Assembly: GCA_002493905.1 (NCBI GenBank)
Contig: DLAJ01000028.1
Location: forward strand, 1 to 50,796
DNA: 50,796 nucleotides
Direction of reading: 5' to 3'
DNA from: Lachnospiraceae bacterium UBA7050
GTDB taxonomy: Bacteria; Bacillota; Clostridia; Lachnospirales; Lachnospiraceae
Shown here: positions 40,998 to 47,696 of the stretch, one piece after another
Numbering within the stretch: position 1 is the first letter of the stretch
Layout: each line of letters begins with the position of its first letter
Program-made: the position numbers and the translations under genes
Notes under the pieces: generated by a model
The model's database searches: none
What the model was told of the DNA's origin: nothing
Seen by the model: only the letters and a program-made list of their open reading frames with translations

Positions 40998-43256
40998 GTG
41001 GAAAAAAAGCAGCTGGAATTAAGAAAAAATATGATTTGCGATCTGATGCGGGAGAAAGACTATGTGCCGATGCGGGAACGTGATCTTGCGGTGCTTTTAC
41101 AGGTAAAAAGCGAGGACCGTGAGGCGTTTAAGCAGGCGCTGAACGAACTTCTATCGGAAAACCGGATTCAGATCAACCGCAGGGGGCGGTACGCGCAGGC
41201 TGACGAGAAGCATGTTGTCGGAAAGCTGACTGCACATGCGAAAGGGTTTGGATTCGTTGAGGTTGAAGGGCAGCAGGAGGATTTATTTGTTGCCGCGGAG
41301 GGGATGAACGGTGCGTTTCACGGTGATACCGTTGAGGCAAAAATTCTGCCGGGACTGCGCGGAAAGCGGACGCAGGCGGAGATCGTCCGGATTCTTGAGC
41401 GCGGGACGACAAGGCTGGTCGGAACGTATGAGAGCAGCAGGCATTACGGATTTGTGATACCGGACAATGACCGGTTCGGAACGGATATTTTTATTGCCGG
41501 AGAGCATACGAAAGGTGCGGTGGACGGGCATAAGGTGGTCGTTGAGCTGACTGATTACGGGAATGACCGCAGACGTCCGGAAGGAAAGATCGTGGAGATT
41601 ATCGGACACCGCAATGACCCGGGAGTGGATATCCTGTCGATTGTTCTTGGGTATGATCTGCCGACTGAATTTTCTGAAAAAGTCATAAATCAGGCAGAGC
41701 GTGCGGCAAAGCCCGTATCCGATGCGGATTGTGCAGGCAGAAAAGACCTGCGCGGACTAAAGATGGTAACAATCGACGGTGAGGACGCGAAAGATCTGGA
41801 TGATGCGGTCAGCCTGACGAGGGAGGGCGCAAATTTCCAGCTGGGCGTTCACATTGCGGATGTCAGCAATTATGTACAGGAAAATTCGGCGCTTGACCAT
41901 GAAGCCAAAAAACGAGGGACAAGCGTGTATCTGGTAGACCGCGTGATACCGATGCTGCCGCATACACTTTCAAACGGCATCTGCTCGCTGAATGCGGGCG
42001 AGGACCGTCTGGCTTTAAGCTGTCTGATGCTTCTTGATAAGAAGGGAAACCTGATCGACTACGAGATTGCCGAGAGTGTCATCAATGTTGACAGACGCAT
42101 GTCTTATAACGGCGTGGCGGCGCTTTTAGAGGAGGCGGGGGCGGACCAGAATAAGAAGAATTGGGAAGGCGGCACGCAAAGGAAAACGGACGGAATGCAG
42201 GAAAACGGGGCAGGCGGTGCGCAAAGGGAATCGAGCGAAATGCAGGGGAGCAGAGGCGGCGGTGCGCCGGGACGGATGCCCGAAGATGCGGAGCTGCAAA
42301 TAATGCTTCAGGATATGGCGGAACTTTCCAAAATACTCCGTCAAAAAAGAAAAAAACGGGGGTCTATTGATTTTGATTTTCCAGAGTCGAAGATTGTGCT
42401 TGACCGGGATGGGCGCCCCACCGAGATTAAACCGTATGAGCGCAATGCCGCGACCGATATGATCGAGGAGTTCATGCTGATTGCGAACGAGACGGTCGCG
42501 CAGCATTTTTATTGGCAGGAGCTTCCGTTCGTATACAGGACGCACGAAAACCCGGACCCCGAAAAGATCATGCAGCTCGGAATCTTTATCCGTAACTACG
42601 GATATTCTCTAAAAGTCAGCCGCGAAGAAATCCATCCAAAGGAAATTCAGAAGCTGATCGCGAAGATTGCGGGTACGCCGGAGGAGACTGTGATCAGCAG
42701 GCTTGCGCTGCGCAGCATGAAGCAGGCAAAATATACGACGGAATGCAGCGGACATTTCGGGCTGGCATGCAAATATTACTGCCACTTTACTTCTCCCATC
42801 CGCCGTTATCCTGATCTTCAGATTCACCGCATTATCAAGGAGGCGCTGCGGGGCAGGCTGAAGGAAGAGCGGATTTCGCATTACAATGAGATTCTTCCGG
42901 GTGTTGCCAGTGAGTGCTCGCGTTTGGAGCGGCGCGCCGACGAGGCCGAGCGCGCGACCGATAAACTGAAAAAAGCGGAATATATGTCTGAACGCATCGG
43001 TAAGATTTATGAGGGCGTCATATCCGGTGTGACCGGATGGGGTATTTATGTGGAGCTGCCCAATACGGTTGAGGGACTTGTCCATGTATCGAAGCTGCCG
43101 AGTGATTATTTTTATTATAATGAGCATTCTTATGAACTGGTCGGAGAGCGTAGCGGGCAGGTGTATCAGCTCGGGCAGAGAATCCGCGTACAGGTCGCGG
43201 GAGTGGATATGACGGCGCGCACGATTGATTTTGAGATTCCGTGGGAGGAAGAATAA
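40998..43256 (+). CDS. rnr: Ribonuclease R with a tandem-repeat insertion
   Basis: RNase R is a 3'-5' exoribonuclease that degrades structured RNA and works with tmRNA on stalled messages. The 752-residue protein has an N-terminal helical domain, cold-shock OB folds (HAKGFGFVEVEG and HYGFVIPDN), the RNB catalytic domain with VTIDGEDAKDLDDAVSL, and an S1 domain (GKIYEGVISGVTGWGIYVEL). GTG 40998 lies after AGGGG. About 45 residues of Gly, Gln and Arg-rich sequence (about 383-426) are inserted in the RNB domain before ILRQKRKKRGSIDFDFPE. Core motifs are intact, so it should be active. Confidence 0.95.
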   Translation: MEKKQLELRKNMICDLMREKDYVPMRERDLAVLLQVKSEDREAFKQALNELLSENRIQINRRGRYAQADEKHVVGKLTAHAKGFGFVEVEGQQEDLFVAAEGMNGAFHGDTVEAKILPGLRGKRTQAEIVRILERGTTRLVGTYESSRHYGFVIPDNDRFGTDIFIAGEHTKGAVDGHKVVVELTDYGNDRRRPEGKIVEIIGHRNDPGVDILSIVLGYDLPTEFSEKVINQAERAAKPVSDADCAGRKDLRGLKMVTIDGEDAKDLDDAVSLTREGANFQLGVHIADVSNYVQENSALDHEAKKRGTSVYLVDRVIPMLPHTLSNGICSLNAGEDRLALSCLMLLDKKGNLIDYEIAESVINVDRRMSYNGVAALLEEAGADQNKKNWEGGTQRKTDGMQENGAGGAQRESSEMQGSRGGGAPGRMPEDAELQIMLQDMAELSKILRQKRKKRGSIDFDFPESKIVLDRDGRPTEIKPYERNAATDMIEEFMLIANETVAQHFYWQELPFVYRTHENPDPEKIMQLGIFIRNYGYSLKVSREEIHPKEIQKLIAKIAGTPEETVISRLALRSMKQAKYTTECSGHFGLACKYYCHFTSPIRRYPDLQIHRIIKEALRGRLKEERISHYNEILPGVASECSRLERRADEAERATDKLKKAEYMSERIGKIYEGVISGVTGWGIYVELPNTVEGLVHVSKLPSDYFYYNEHSYELVGERSGQVYQLGQRIRVQVAGVDMTARTIDFEIPWEEE
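42168..42271 (+). repeat. 45-bp tandem repeat inside rnr
   Basis: Units at 42168-42212 and 42213-42257 and a partial third from 42258 begin GGCGGYRCGCAAAGG. They encode GGTQRKTDGMQENGA, GGAQRESSEMQGSRG and GGAPGRMPED. The unit is 15 codons, so changes in copy number keep the frame. Confidence 0.88.
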
Positions 43257-43258
43257 AA

Positions 43259-43345
43259 GGAATGAAGATTTTCTAAGGCTGGAAAGTACCCAATCTAAGA
43301 AAATCTTCATTCCTCGAAGAATTACCTGCGGCAATTCTTCACAGA
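43259..43345 (+). other. Two strong hairpins between rnr and smpB
   Basis: AGGAATGAAGATTTTCT pairs with AGAAAATCTTCATTCCT (17 bp) around a 20-odd-base loop, and GAAGAATT/AATTCTTC forms a second stem right behind it. There is no T-run. They could terminate weakly, protect the rnr message end or mark a cleavage point between rnr and smpB. Confidence 0.65.
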
Positions 43346-43403
43346 TTCGGCAGCCGGGAAGTGCAAAGAGAAGATTTTGATTGAAAGGGAGTATGAACAC
43401 AGG

Positions 43404-43865
43404 ATGGCGCATGAGAGCAGATTGATCGCCAACAATAAAAAGGCGTTCCACGATTATTTTATCGAGGATAAATATGAAGCGGGCATTGTGCTGCACGGCA
43501 CGGAAGTCAAATCCCTTCGTATGGGAAAGTGCAGCATCAAGGAAGCGTTTGTGCATATTGATAATGGGGAGGTATTTGTGTACGGCATGCATATCAGCCC
43601 CTATGAAAAAGGGAATATTTTTAACAAGGACCCGATGCGCCCGAAAAAATTGCTGCTTCACCGGTCACAGATTATGAAGCTGAAAGGGCAGCTCTCGGAA
43701 CAGGGCTATACGCTTGTGCCGCTGCAGGTTTATATCAAAGAAGGGCTTGCCAAGATAGAGATCGGGCTGGCCAAAGGTAAAAAGCTGTACGATAAGAGGC
43801 AGGATATTGCCAAGAAAGATCAGCGCAGGGAGCATGAGCGGGAATTTAAGATCAAGAATCTGTAA
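43404..43865 (+). CDS. smpB: SsrA-binding protein SmpB
   Basis: The 153-residue protein binds tmRNA and brings it to stalled ribosomes. LIANNKKAFHDYFIEDKYEAGIVL (read in two parts), LHGTEVKSLRMGKCSIKEAF and the basic C-terminal KLYDKRQDIAKKDQRREHER are diagnostic. I chose ATG 43404, which gives the family's MAxES N-terminus, about 12 bases after AAAGGGAG; an in-frame TTG at 43377 is less likely. It lies between rnr and the ssrA gene itself. Confidence 0.95.
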   Translation: MAHESRLIANNKKAFHDYFIEDKYEAGIVLHGTEVKSLRMGKCSIKEAFVHIDNGEVFVYGMHISPYEKGNIFNKDPMRPKKLLLHRSQIMKLKGQLSEQGYTLVPLQVYIKEGLAKIEIGLAKGKKLYDKRQDIAKKDQRREHEREFKIKNL

Positions 43866-43901
43866 GATACGCAGAAAGAATCTTTCATACGCATCCGGAC
43901 C

Positions 43902-43930
43902 TTGACAATGCGTCCGGTATCGACTATTCT
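43902..43930 (+). promoter_or_regulatory. Promoter of the smpB-ssrA lipoprotein gene
   Basis: TTGACA (43902-43907, consensus) and TATTCT (43925-43930) are 17 bases apart. CCGGAC and GTCCGG form an inverted repeat around the -35 box, which could be an operator or a hairpin. Confidence 0.65.
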
Positions 43931-43977
43931 ACACATAAGAGGAATATTGGCGGCAGCGTAATAAAAGGGAAAAGAAC

Positions 43978-44541
43978 ATGAAAAAGAAGAAGTTTTTACT
44001 GGCAGGTGTTCTGCTGCTTTTGCTTTTGGGATTATGCGGATGCGGGAGCAAAGCGCCGGTCATTACCTATGACGGTTCTTTGGAACTCAAGCTTGGAAAG
44101 ACGAAGGCAGGGGAAGTGCTCGATGCCGGATTCACCAATTTATATCCGAATATTAATGACAGACAGATTGGCAGCATGAGCTGGGAGAATCTGTACGCCA
44201 TGAAGGAGAATGTTACTTATGGAACGATGTATGCGGGGAACAAATCTTCCTATGAGAAAGCATTCAGGGATGGCGTTATTTTCCGGGTGATCATTGAGTA
44301 TGATGATCCCGATTATGAGACGGGCGAAATTCTGATCAACGGTGTGAATTTTAACGGCTATACGAGAGATCAGGTCAAAGAAGCCATGTCGGAGTATGAA
44401 ATGACGTTGGATTATGGGGAATATCTTGATTTTGAATCGGGTAAATATAAGTATACGTTTTCGTTTTCGGACGGGAGCGAGGTTGTTACAAGGATCAGCA
44501 TCAACGACGGTACGGAGGCGGAGCTTACTATAAGCCGCTGA
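43978..44541 (+). CDS. Predicted lipoprotein of unknown function
   Basis: The 187-residue protein has a lipoprotein signal MKKKKFLLAGVLLLLLLGLC with the cysteine in GLCGCGSK, so it should be a membrane-anchored surface protein. The mature part (VITYDGSLELKLGKTKAGEV and onwards) matches no family I know; it is not obviously related to the lipoprotein at 28457. It has its own promoter and sits between smpB and ssrA. Confidence 0.78.
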   Translation: MKKKKFLLAGVLLLLLLGLCGCGSKAPVITYDGSLELKLGKTKAGEVLDAGFTNLYPNINDRQIGSMSWENLYAMKENVTYGTMYAGNKSSYEKAFRDGVIFRVIIEYDDPDYETGEILINGVNFNGYTRDQVKEAMSEYEMTLDYGEYLDFESGKYKYTFSFSDGSEVVTRISINDGTEAELTISR

Positions 44542-44567
44542 CCGTGAGCTGGTCTATCATATCATAA

Positions 44568-44917
44568 GGGGCAGTTAAGGTTTCGACAGGGGTTTTGAAG
44601 CCGGAGAAGCTATCCGCAGGCGATGCGTTAAATCGCAAAACTAAAATTAAACGCTGAAGATAATTTAGCAATCGCTGCCTAATGGCAGCCGTCAGGCTTA
44701 ACGTACCTATCCGTTAAGAATCTGGCGTCGACGAGATAGGAAACGGCGCCGTCAAAGCTTTGAGACGGCGTGGCGTGAGGGGCGAAAGCTCCATGAAGCT
44801 ACCGGGACCGGAAGGGCGTCAGCTCCCGTCCGGTCCCGGGAATCCAAATAGCTGACTATGATAGTAGAAGTACGGTGGATCTGCCTTTGGACACGGGTTC
44901 GACTCCCGTCTGCTCCA
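44568..44917 (+). ncRNA. ssrA: Transfer-messenger RNA (tmRNA, SsrA)
   Basis: The 5' end GGGGCAG pairs with CTGCTCC near the 3' end to form the acceptor stem, followed by the discriminator A at 44917; CCA is not encoded. The T-arm ACGGGTTCGACTCCCGT is present. The resume codon GCA is at 44635 and the tag frame reads AKLKLNAEDNLAIAA and then TAA (44680-44682), the expected LAIAA-type proteolysis tag. Long pseudoknot arms follow (for example CCGGGACCGG/CCGGTCCCGG at about 44801-44840). It lies just downstream of smpB, its protein partner. A TATCAT at 44555 could be a -10 box. Confidence 0.96.
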
Positions 44918-45292
44918 CTCAAATCAAAACGGTCGGGCACCGTTCAAATCCGCAGTATTGCGGTATACAAGAGTTCGTTTGGCATCGTATCAGGCACATC
45001 GGGGTATGATGCCGGAAAAGAGCCTGACAGCGTATTATAAGGAAAGAGAAGGAAAAGCTTGTTTTAGAGGCATTTAAGGCGTTAGGCATTGTATAATACC
45101 GAGGCCTTTTTTGATTTCTGCAAGCAGTTCAGGTTGCTTTCGGAAAGCTACGGAGGAAAATAGAGAAAGATGATTTCTATATGAAAAAAGAATTGTGTGG
45201 ATGCATTTTATAGCGCATAATACATAATTAAGGTATTTTACACATAGTGAAAGTAAAATACAGAGGAAGTCTTGAGAAAGGGTAGTGATTTG
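44918..45292 (+). other. Gene-free stretch downstream of ssrA
   Basis: I see no convincing gene here. AAGGC and GCCTT at about 45076-45107 with a T-run may form a weak terminator for ssrA. After about 45110 base composition becomes clearly more AT-rich than in the preceding 45 kb, marking the start of what looks like an acquired segment. I found no second copy of the ssrA 3' end inside the window. Confidence 0.4.
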
Positions 45293-45523
45293 ATGACATT
45301 ACAAGAGCAGGTAGTTCAAAGGGTGAATAGCTTATCAGAAGATAATTTACAGTTTTTGTTGGACATGATGAATCGTTTTATGAAATCGGATTCTTCAGAA
45401 AAAGAAATCAAAATGAACGCTAAAAGAATCGGTATAGCAAAAGGACAGGATTTATATGATCATGATTATGATTTTGATGAGATGAATCATGAAATTGCAG
45501 CTATGTTTGGAGGGGTGAAATGA
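45293..45523 (+). CDS. Antitoxin-like small protein (partner of a PIN toxin remnant)
   Basis: The 76-residue acidic helical protein (MTLQEQVVQRVNSLSEDNLQ at the start, AAMFGGVK at the end) has the look of the antitoxins that precede PIN-domain toxins. Its stop overlaps the ATG of the PIN gene by four bases, which is typical of type II toxin-antitoxin pairs. ATG 45293 has AAGGG about 11 bases ahead. Since the toxin is broken, it may be an orphan antitoxin. Confidence 0.65.
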   Translation: MTLQEQVVQRVNSLSEDNLQFLLDMMNRFMKSDSSEKEIKMNAKRIGIAKGQDLYDHDYDFDEMNHEIAAMFGGVK

Positions 45524-45792
45524 AGCTGTTATTAGATACGCATATTATCTTATAGGCATTGGACGATAATCTCCAATTGTCCAATCGGGCGAGAAATCTG
45601 ATTATGGATACAAAAAATGATATTTATTATAGTTCAGCCTCTGTCTGGAAGACAATAATCAAGTATATGGCAAAACCGGATAGGATTCATATTAGCGGTT
45701 TGGAATTGTCAAATTTGTGTAAGAAGATTGAACGCTATTGCTGCACGAAAGAATATTACTCTTGCTTGCTTGGTAGAAATACCATATTCTAG
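45520..45792 (+). pseudogene. PIN-domain (VapC-like) toxin with an in-frame stop
   Basis: The reading frame starts MKLLLDTHIIL, the usual PIN beginning with the first metal-binding Asp. It is then interrupted by TAG at 45553-45555, where relatives have Trp (TGG). It continues in the same frame as ALDDNLQLSNRARNLI and SSASVWKTIIKYM, clear PIN sequence. It loses similarity after about 45730, and the catalytic C-terminal acidic residues are missing. Intact translation is not possible without stop read-through. Confidence 0.75.
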
Positions 45793-46060
45793 GGAAAAAG
45801 CATATCGCATTACTGATGCCAATGGAACACGAAATCAAGCGATAAACGGATTGCCTGTAACACATGATATGCTGTTTGCAATTCAGAGAATAAATGAATT
45901 TGATTTCGTAGTTTCACGCGTGTATTGCTTAGATAATCCAAAGAAAGAGAAAGATATGATCTGTTATTTCTTTTTGCTTCGTGCAGTTGTGCAGGGTATA
46001 AAGCAGCAGAACATAAAACCTGTATATTCATTTGAATTATTGGTGGTATGGCATCTATAG
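45728..46060 (+). CDS. Unidentified ORF overlapping the PIN remnant (possible fragment)
   Basis: A 110-residue frame shifted relative to the PIN remnant ends KQQNIKPVYSFELLVVWHL. It contains GLPVTHDMLFAI, which resembles the middle of PIN toxins, so part of it may be the frameshifted toxin end; the rest I do not recognise. There is no ribosome binding site for the first ATG, which fits a gene fragment. Confidence 0.3.
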   Translation: MNAIAARKNITLACLVEIPYSREKAYRITDANGTRNQAINGLPVTHDMLFAIQRINEFDFVVSRVYCLDNPKKEKDMICYFFLLRAVVQGIKQQNIKPVYSFELLVVWHL

Positions 46061-46143
46061 AGATCATTATATAGTACAAATTAAGAAAATAGAATTTATT
46101 TATCTGCGGATTACATATAACAAATGTAAAGGAGATGATGACT

Positions 46144-46389
46144 ATGCCAAATATTAAACCAATATCAGATTTGAGAAATTATACAGAAGTATTAAAAAAA
46201 GTAAGAACAAACCAACCGGTGTATCTGACTCGGACTGGTCGGGGAGCATACGCTATTGTGGATGTTGATGAATTGGATCGATTAAAAGCCACGATTCAGC
46301 TTTTGACAAAACTGGAAGAAGGAGAGCGGTCTGCTAGAGAAAAGGGCTGGCTAACAGCGGATGAAGTAGAGGCTGCGTTGGGATTGTGA
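46144..46389 (+). CDS. Phd/YefM-family antitoxin
   Basis: The 81-residue protein has the Phd/YefM pattern: IKPISDLRNYTEVLKKV, then PVYLTRTGRGAYAIVDVDEL. The N-terminal part binds operator DNA and the C-terminal tail covers the toxin. ATG 46144 lies nine bases after AAAGGAG. The ParE-like ORF starts one base after its stop, so they form a toxin-antitoxin operon, although the toxin is abnormal. Confidence 0.85.
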   Translation: MPNIKPISDLRNYTEVLKKVRTNQPVYLTRTGRGAYAIVDVDELDRLKATIQLLTKLEEGERSAREKGWLTADEVEAALGL

Positions 46390-46390
46390 T

Positions 46391-46687
46391 ATGCCGAAGC
46401 TGATTTATACACCGAAAGCGTTGGATGATCTACAGGGGATAAAAGCTTATGTTGCCAAGCAGTTAGAGCTGTTTCAGGGAGAAGGTCCCCGCTTAGAGAA
46501 GCTGATAGAATATCCTACGGAAGTGATTGCCGAAACGTTTGAGTTTGACAGGATGTATTCCGAGCGGGAAGTAAACTTGATGATTGCCGATTTCTATGAT
46601 GATTTCTGTACCATCCGCCGTGACATGGTGAGTGAATGCCTTTTAGGCAGAAATGGTACCGAATATTGGCGGATGAAAAACAATTGA
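46391..46687 (+). CDS. Chimeric ORF: ParE-like N-terminus joined to a DUF2087-like C-terminus
   Basis: The 98-residue product begins as a ParE/RelE toxin (MPKLIYTPKALDDLQGIKAY) but leaves that family after about 24 residues. The remainder (YSEREVNLMIADFYDDFCTI, RRDMVSECLLGRNGTEYWRM) resembles DUF2087, a domain found at the end of ArsR-type and acetyltransferase proteins. It seems that a deletion fused two genes in frame. The toxin core is missing, so toxin activity is unlikely. Confidence 0.65.
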   Translation: MPKLIYTPKALDDLQGIKAYVAKQLELFQGEGPRLEKLIEYPTEVIAETFEFDRMYSEREVNLMIADFYDDFCTIRRDMVSECLLGRNGTEYWRMKNN

Positions 46688-46702
46688 TAGGAGCATACAG
46701 CA

Positions 46703-47161
46703 ATGGTAATTGGAATTTTTGGAGAGAGCTGTACGGGTAAATCCACCATTGCAGACAAATTGAAAGAGTACATCCATGCACAGGTTTATGCGGGAAAGGA
46801 CTATCTTCGCATGGAAAAGAATGAAGCTGCTGCTAAACAGTCTTTCCAGACAAAACTGTGTGAAGCCGTCCATGGGGAGAATATCATTTATGTGATTTCT
46901 GAAAAAGAACATCTGCCGCTGCTGCCGGACGGAAGTATTCGAGTTTTGGTAACAGCAGATTTGGAGGTCATAAAAACCCGGTTTGCAAGGCGGATGCACG
47001 GTAATCTACCGGAGCCGGTAGCAGCTATGTTGGAAAGAAAGCATGGCAGTTTTGACATGGAGCCGCACGACATCCATGTAATTTCCGAACAAACGGATAT
47101 GGACGATGTATGCAGAAAGATTTTACTATATAGCCAAAACAAAAACAATATGATAGGATAA
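46703..47161 (+). CDS. Small P-loop kinase-like protein
   Basis: The 152-residue protein starts MVIGIFGESCTGKSTIADKL, a Walker A like that of nucleoside or nucleotide kinases, followed by TADLEVIKTRFARRMHG, similar to the LID region. It resembles AAA_33/CMP-kinase-like proteins of unknown substrate. It lies 15 bases after the chimeric ORF with a weak AGGAG ahead. The protein appears complete. Confidence 0.65.
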   Translation: MVIGIFGESCTGKSTIADKLKEYIHAQVYAGKDYLRMEKNEAAAKQSFQTKLCEAVHGENIIYVISEKEHLPLLPDGSIRVLVTADLEVIKTRFARRMHGNLPEPVAAMLERKHGSFDMEPHDIHVISEQTDMDDVCRKILLYSQNKNNMIG

Positions 47162-47202
47162 GTGAAGAATAAAAAAGACTGGAACCTGTTGACTTAAGTG
47201 CT

Positions 47203-47442
47203 ATGTTCCGGAATAGATACAGGGTTCTTAAAAAAGGCGGTATCTATATCGGGTGTGATGTTCACTCATTCCAAAGAACGTTTGATGGAGAAAATAAATA
47301 TGAAGAGGCAAAGATGGAGGTCAATATGGGACAGATTGCAAATCAGGCACTATTGGAATGCATTTTTAAGGCAAAAGAAAAAATGAAAGAAAAGCGTGCA
47401 AAAAAACAGGATACAAAAACGAAGGATAAGAAAAAATCATAA
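47203..47442 (+). CDS. Short ORF, probable C-terminal gene fragment
   Basis: The 79-residue frame contains YRVLKKGGIYIGCDVHSFQ and ends in a very Lys-rich tail (KEKMKEKRAKKQ). There is no ribosome binding site, and sense codons continue upstream of the ATG to about 47174, so this looks like the end of a deleted gene. I cannot name the parent. The LKKGGIYIG string recalls methyltransferases, but not strongly. Confidence 0.35.
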   Translation: MFRNRYRVLKKGGIYIGCDVHSFQRTFDGENKYEEAKMEVNMGQIANQALLECIFKAKEKMKEKRAKKQDTKTKDKKKS

Positions 47443-47456
47443 GTCAGATGAATGAA

Positions 47457-47492
47457 AATCCCCGCAGGCACCGTCCTGTGGGGATTTTGTTA
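47457..47492 (+). terminator. Rho-independent terminator
   Basis: AAAATCCCCGCAGG pairs with CCTGTGGGGATTTT (14 bp, one G-U) around a short loop, with T-rich flank on the plus strand and A-rich flank on the other. It could serve both directions and marks the end of the accessory segment. Confidence 0.8.
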
Positions 47493-47618
47493 CGCTGCCG
47501 CAGGGCGAGGGCGGTCATCACAAAATAGAGGCTGCGGGCAAGGCAGAGGATCATTACAAAGAAGCTTAGTCTGGTAAAAGCCGATGAAATTCTGCTATGA
47601 ATCAATTTGCATACGAGT

Positions 47619-47634
47619 GTTAAAGACTTGTTAA
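47619..47634 (+). promoter_or_regulatory. Possible response-regulator box upstream of the ABC operon
   Basis: GTTAA is repeated at 47619-47623 and 47630-47634, an 11-base spacing typical of direct repeats bound by OmpR-type regulators. A TATGAT at about 47647 may be the -10 box. Confidence 0.35.
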
Positions 47635-47696
47635 GAATTTCTATGCTATGATTCAGAACATAGAGAAAATCAAATGCAGGAAAAGAGGGATATGCT

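Noticed and set aside
42609..43661. Minus-strand frame of 350 codons over rnr and smpB
   Set aside because: Antisense to two certain genes and spanning their intergenic hairpins; no motif visible.
44752..45040. Reading frames over the 3' part of ssrA and just beyond
   Set aside because: They lie in the tmRNA tRNA-like domain and its flank; protein coding is not expected.
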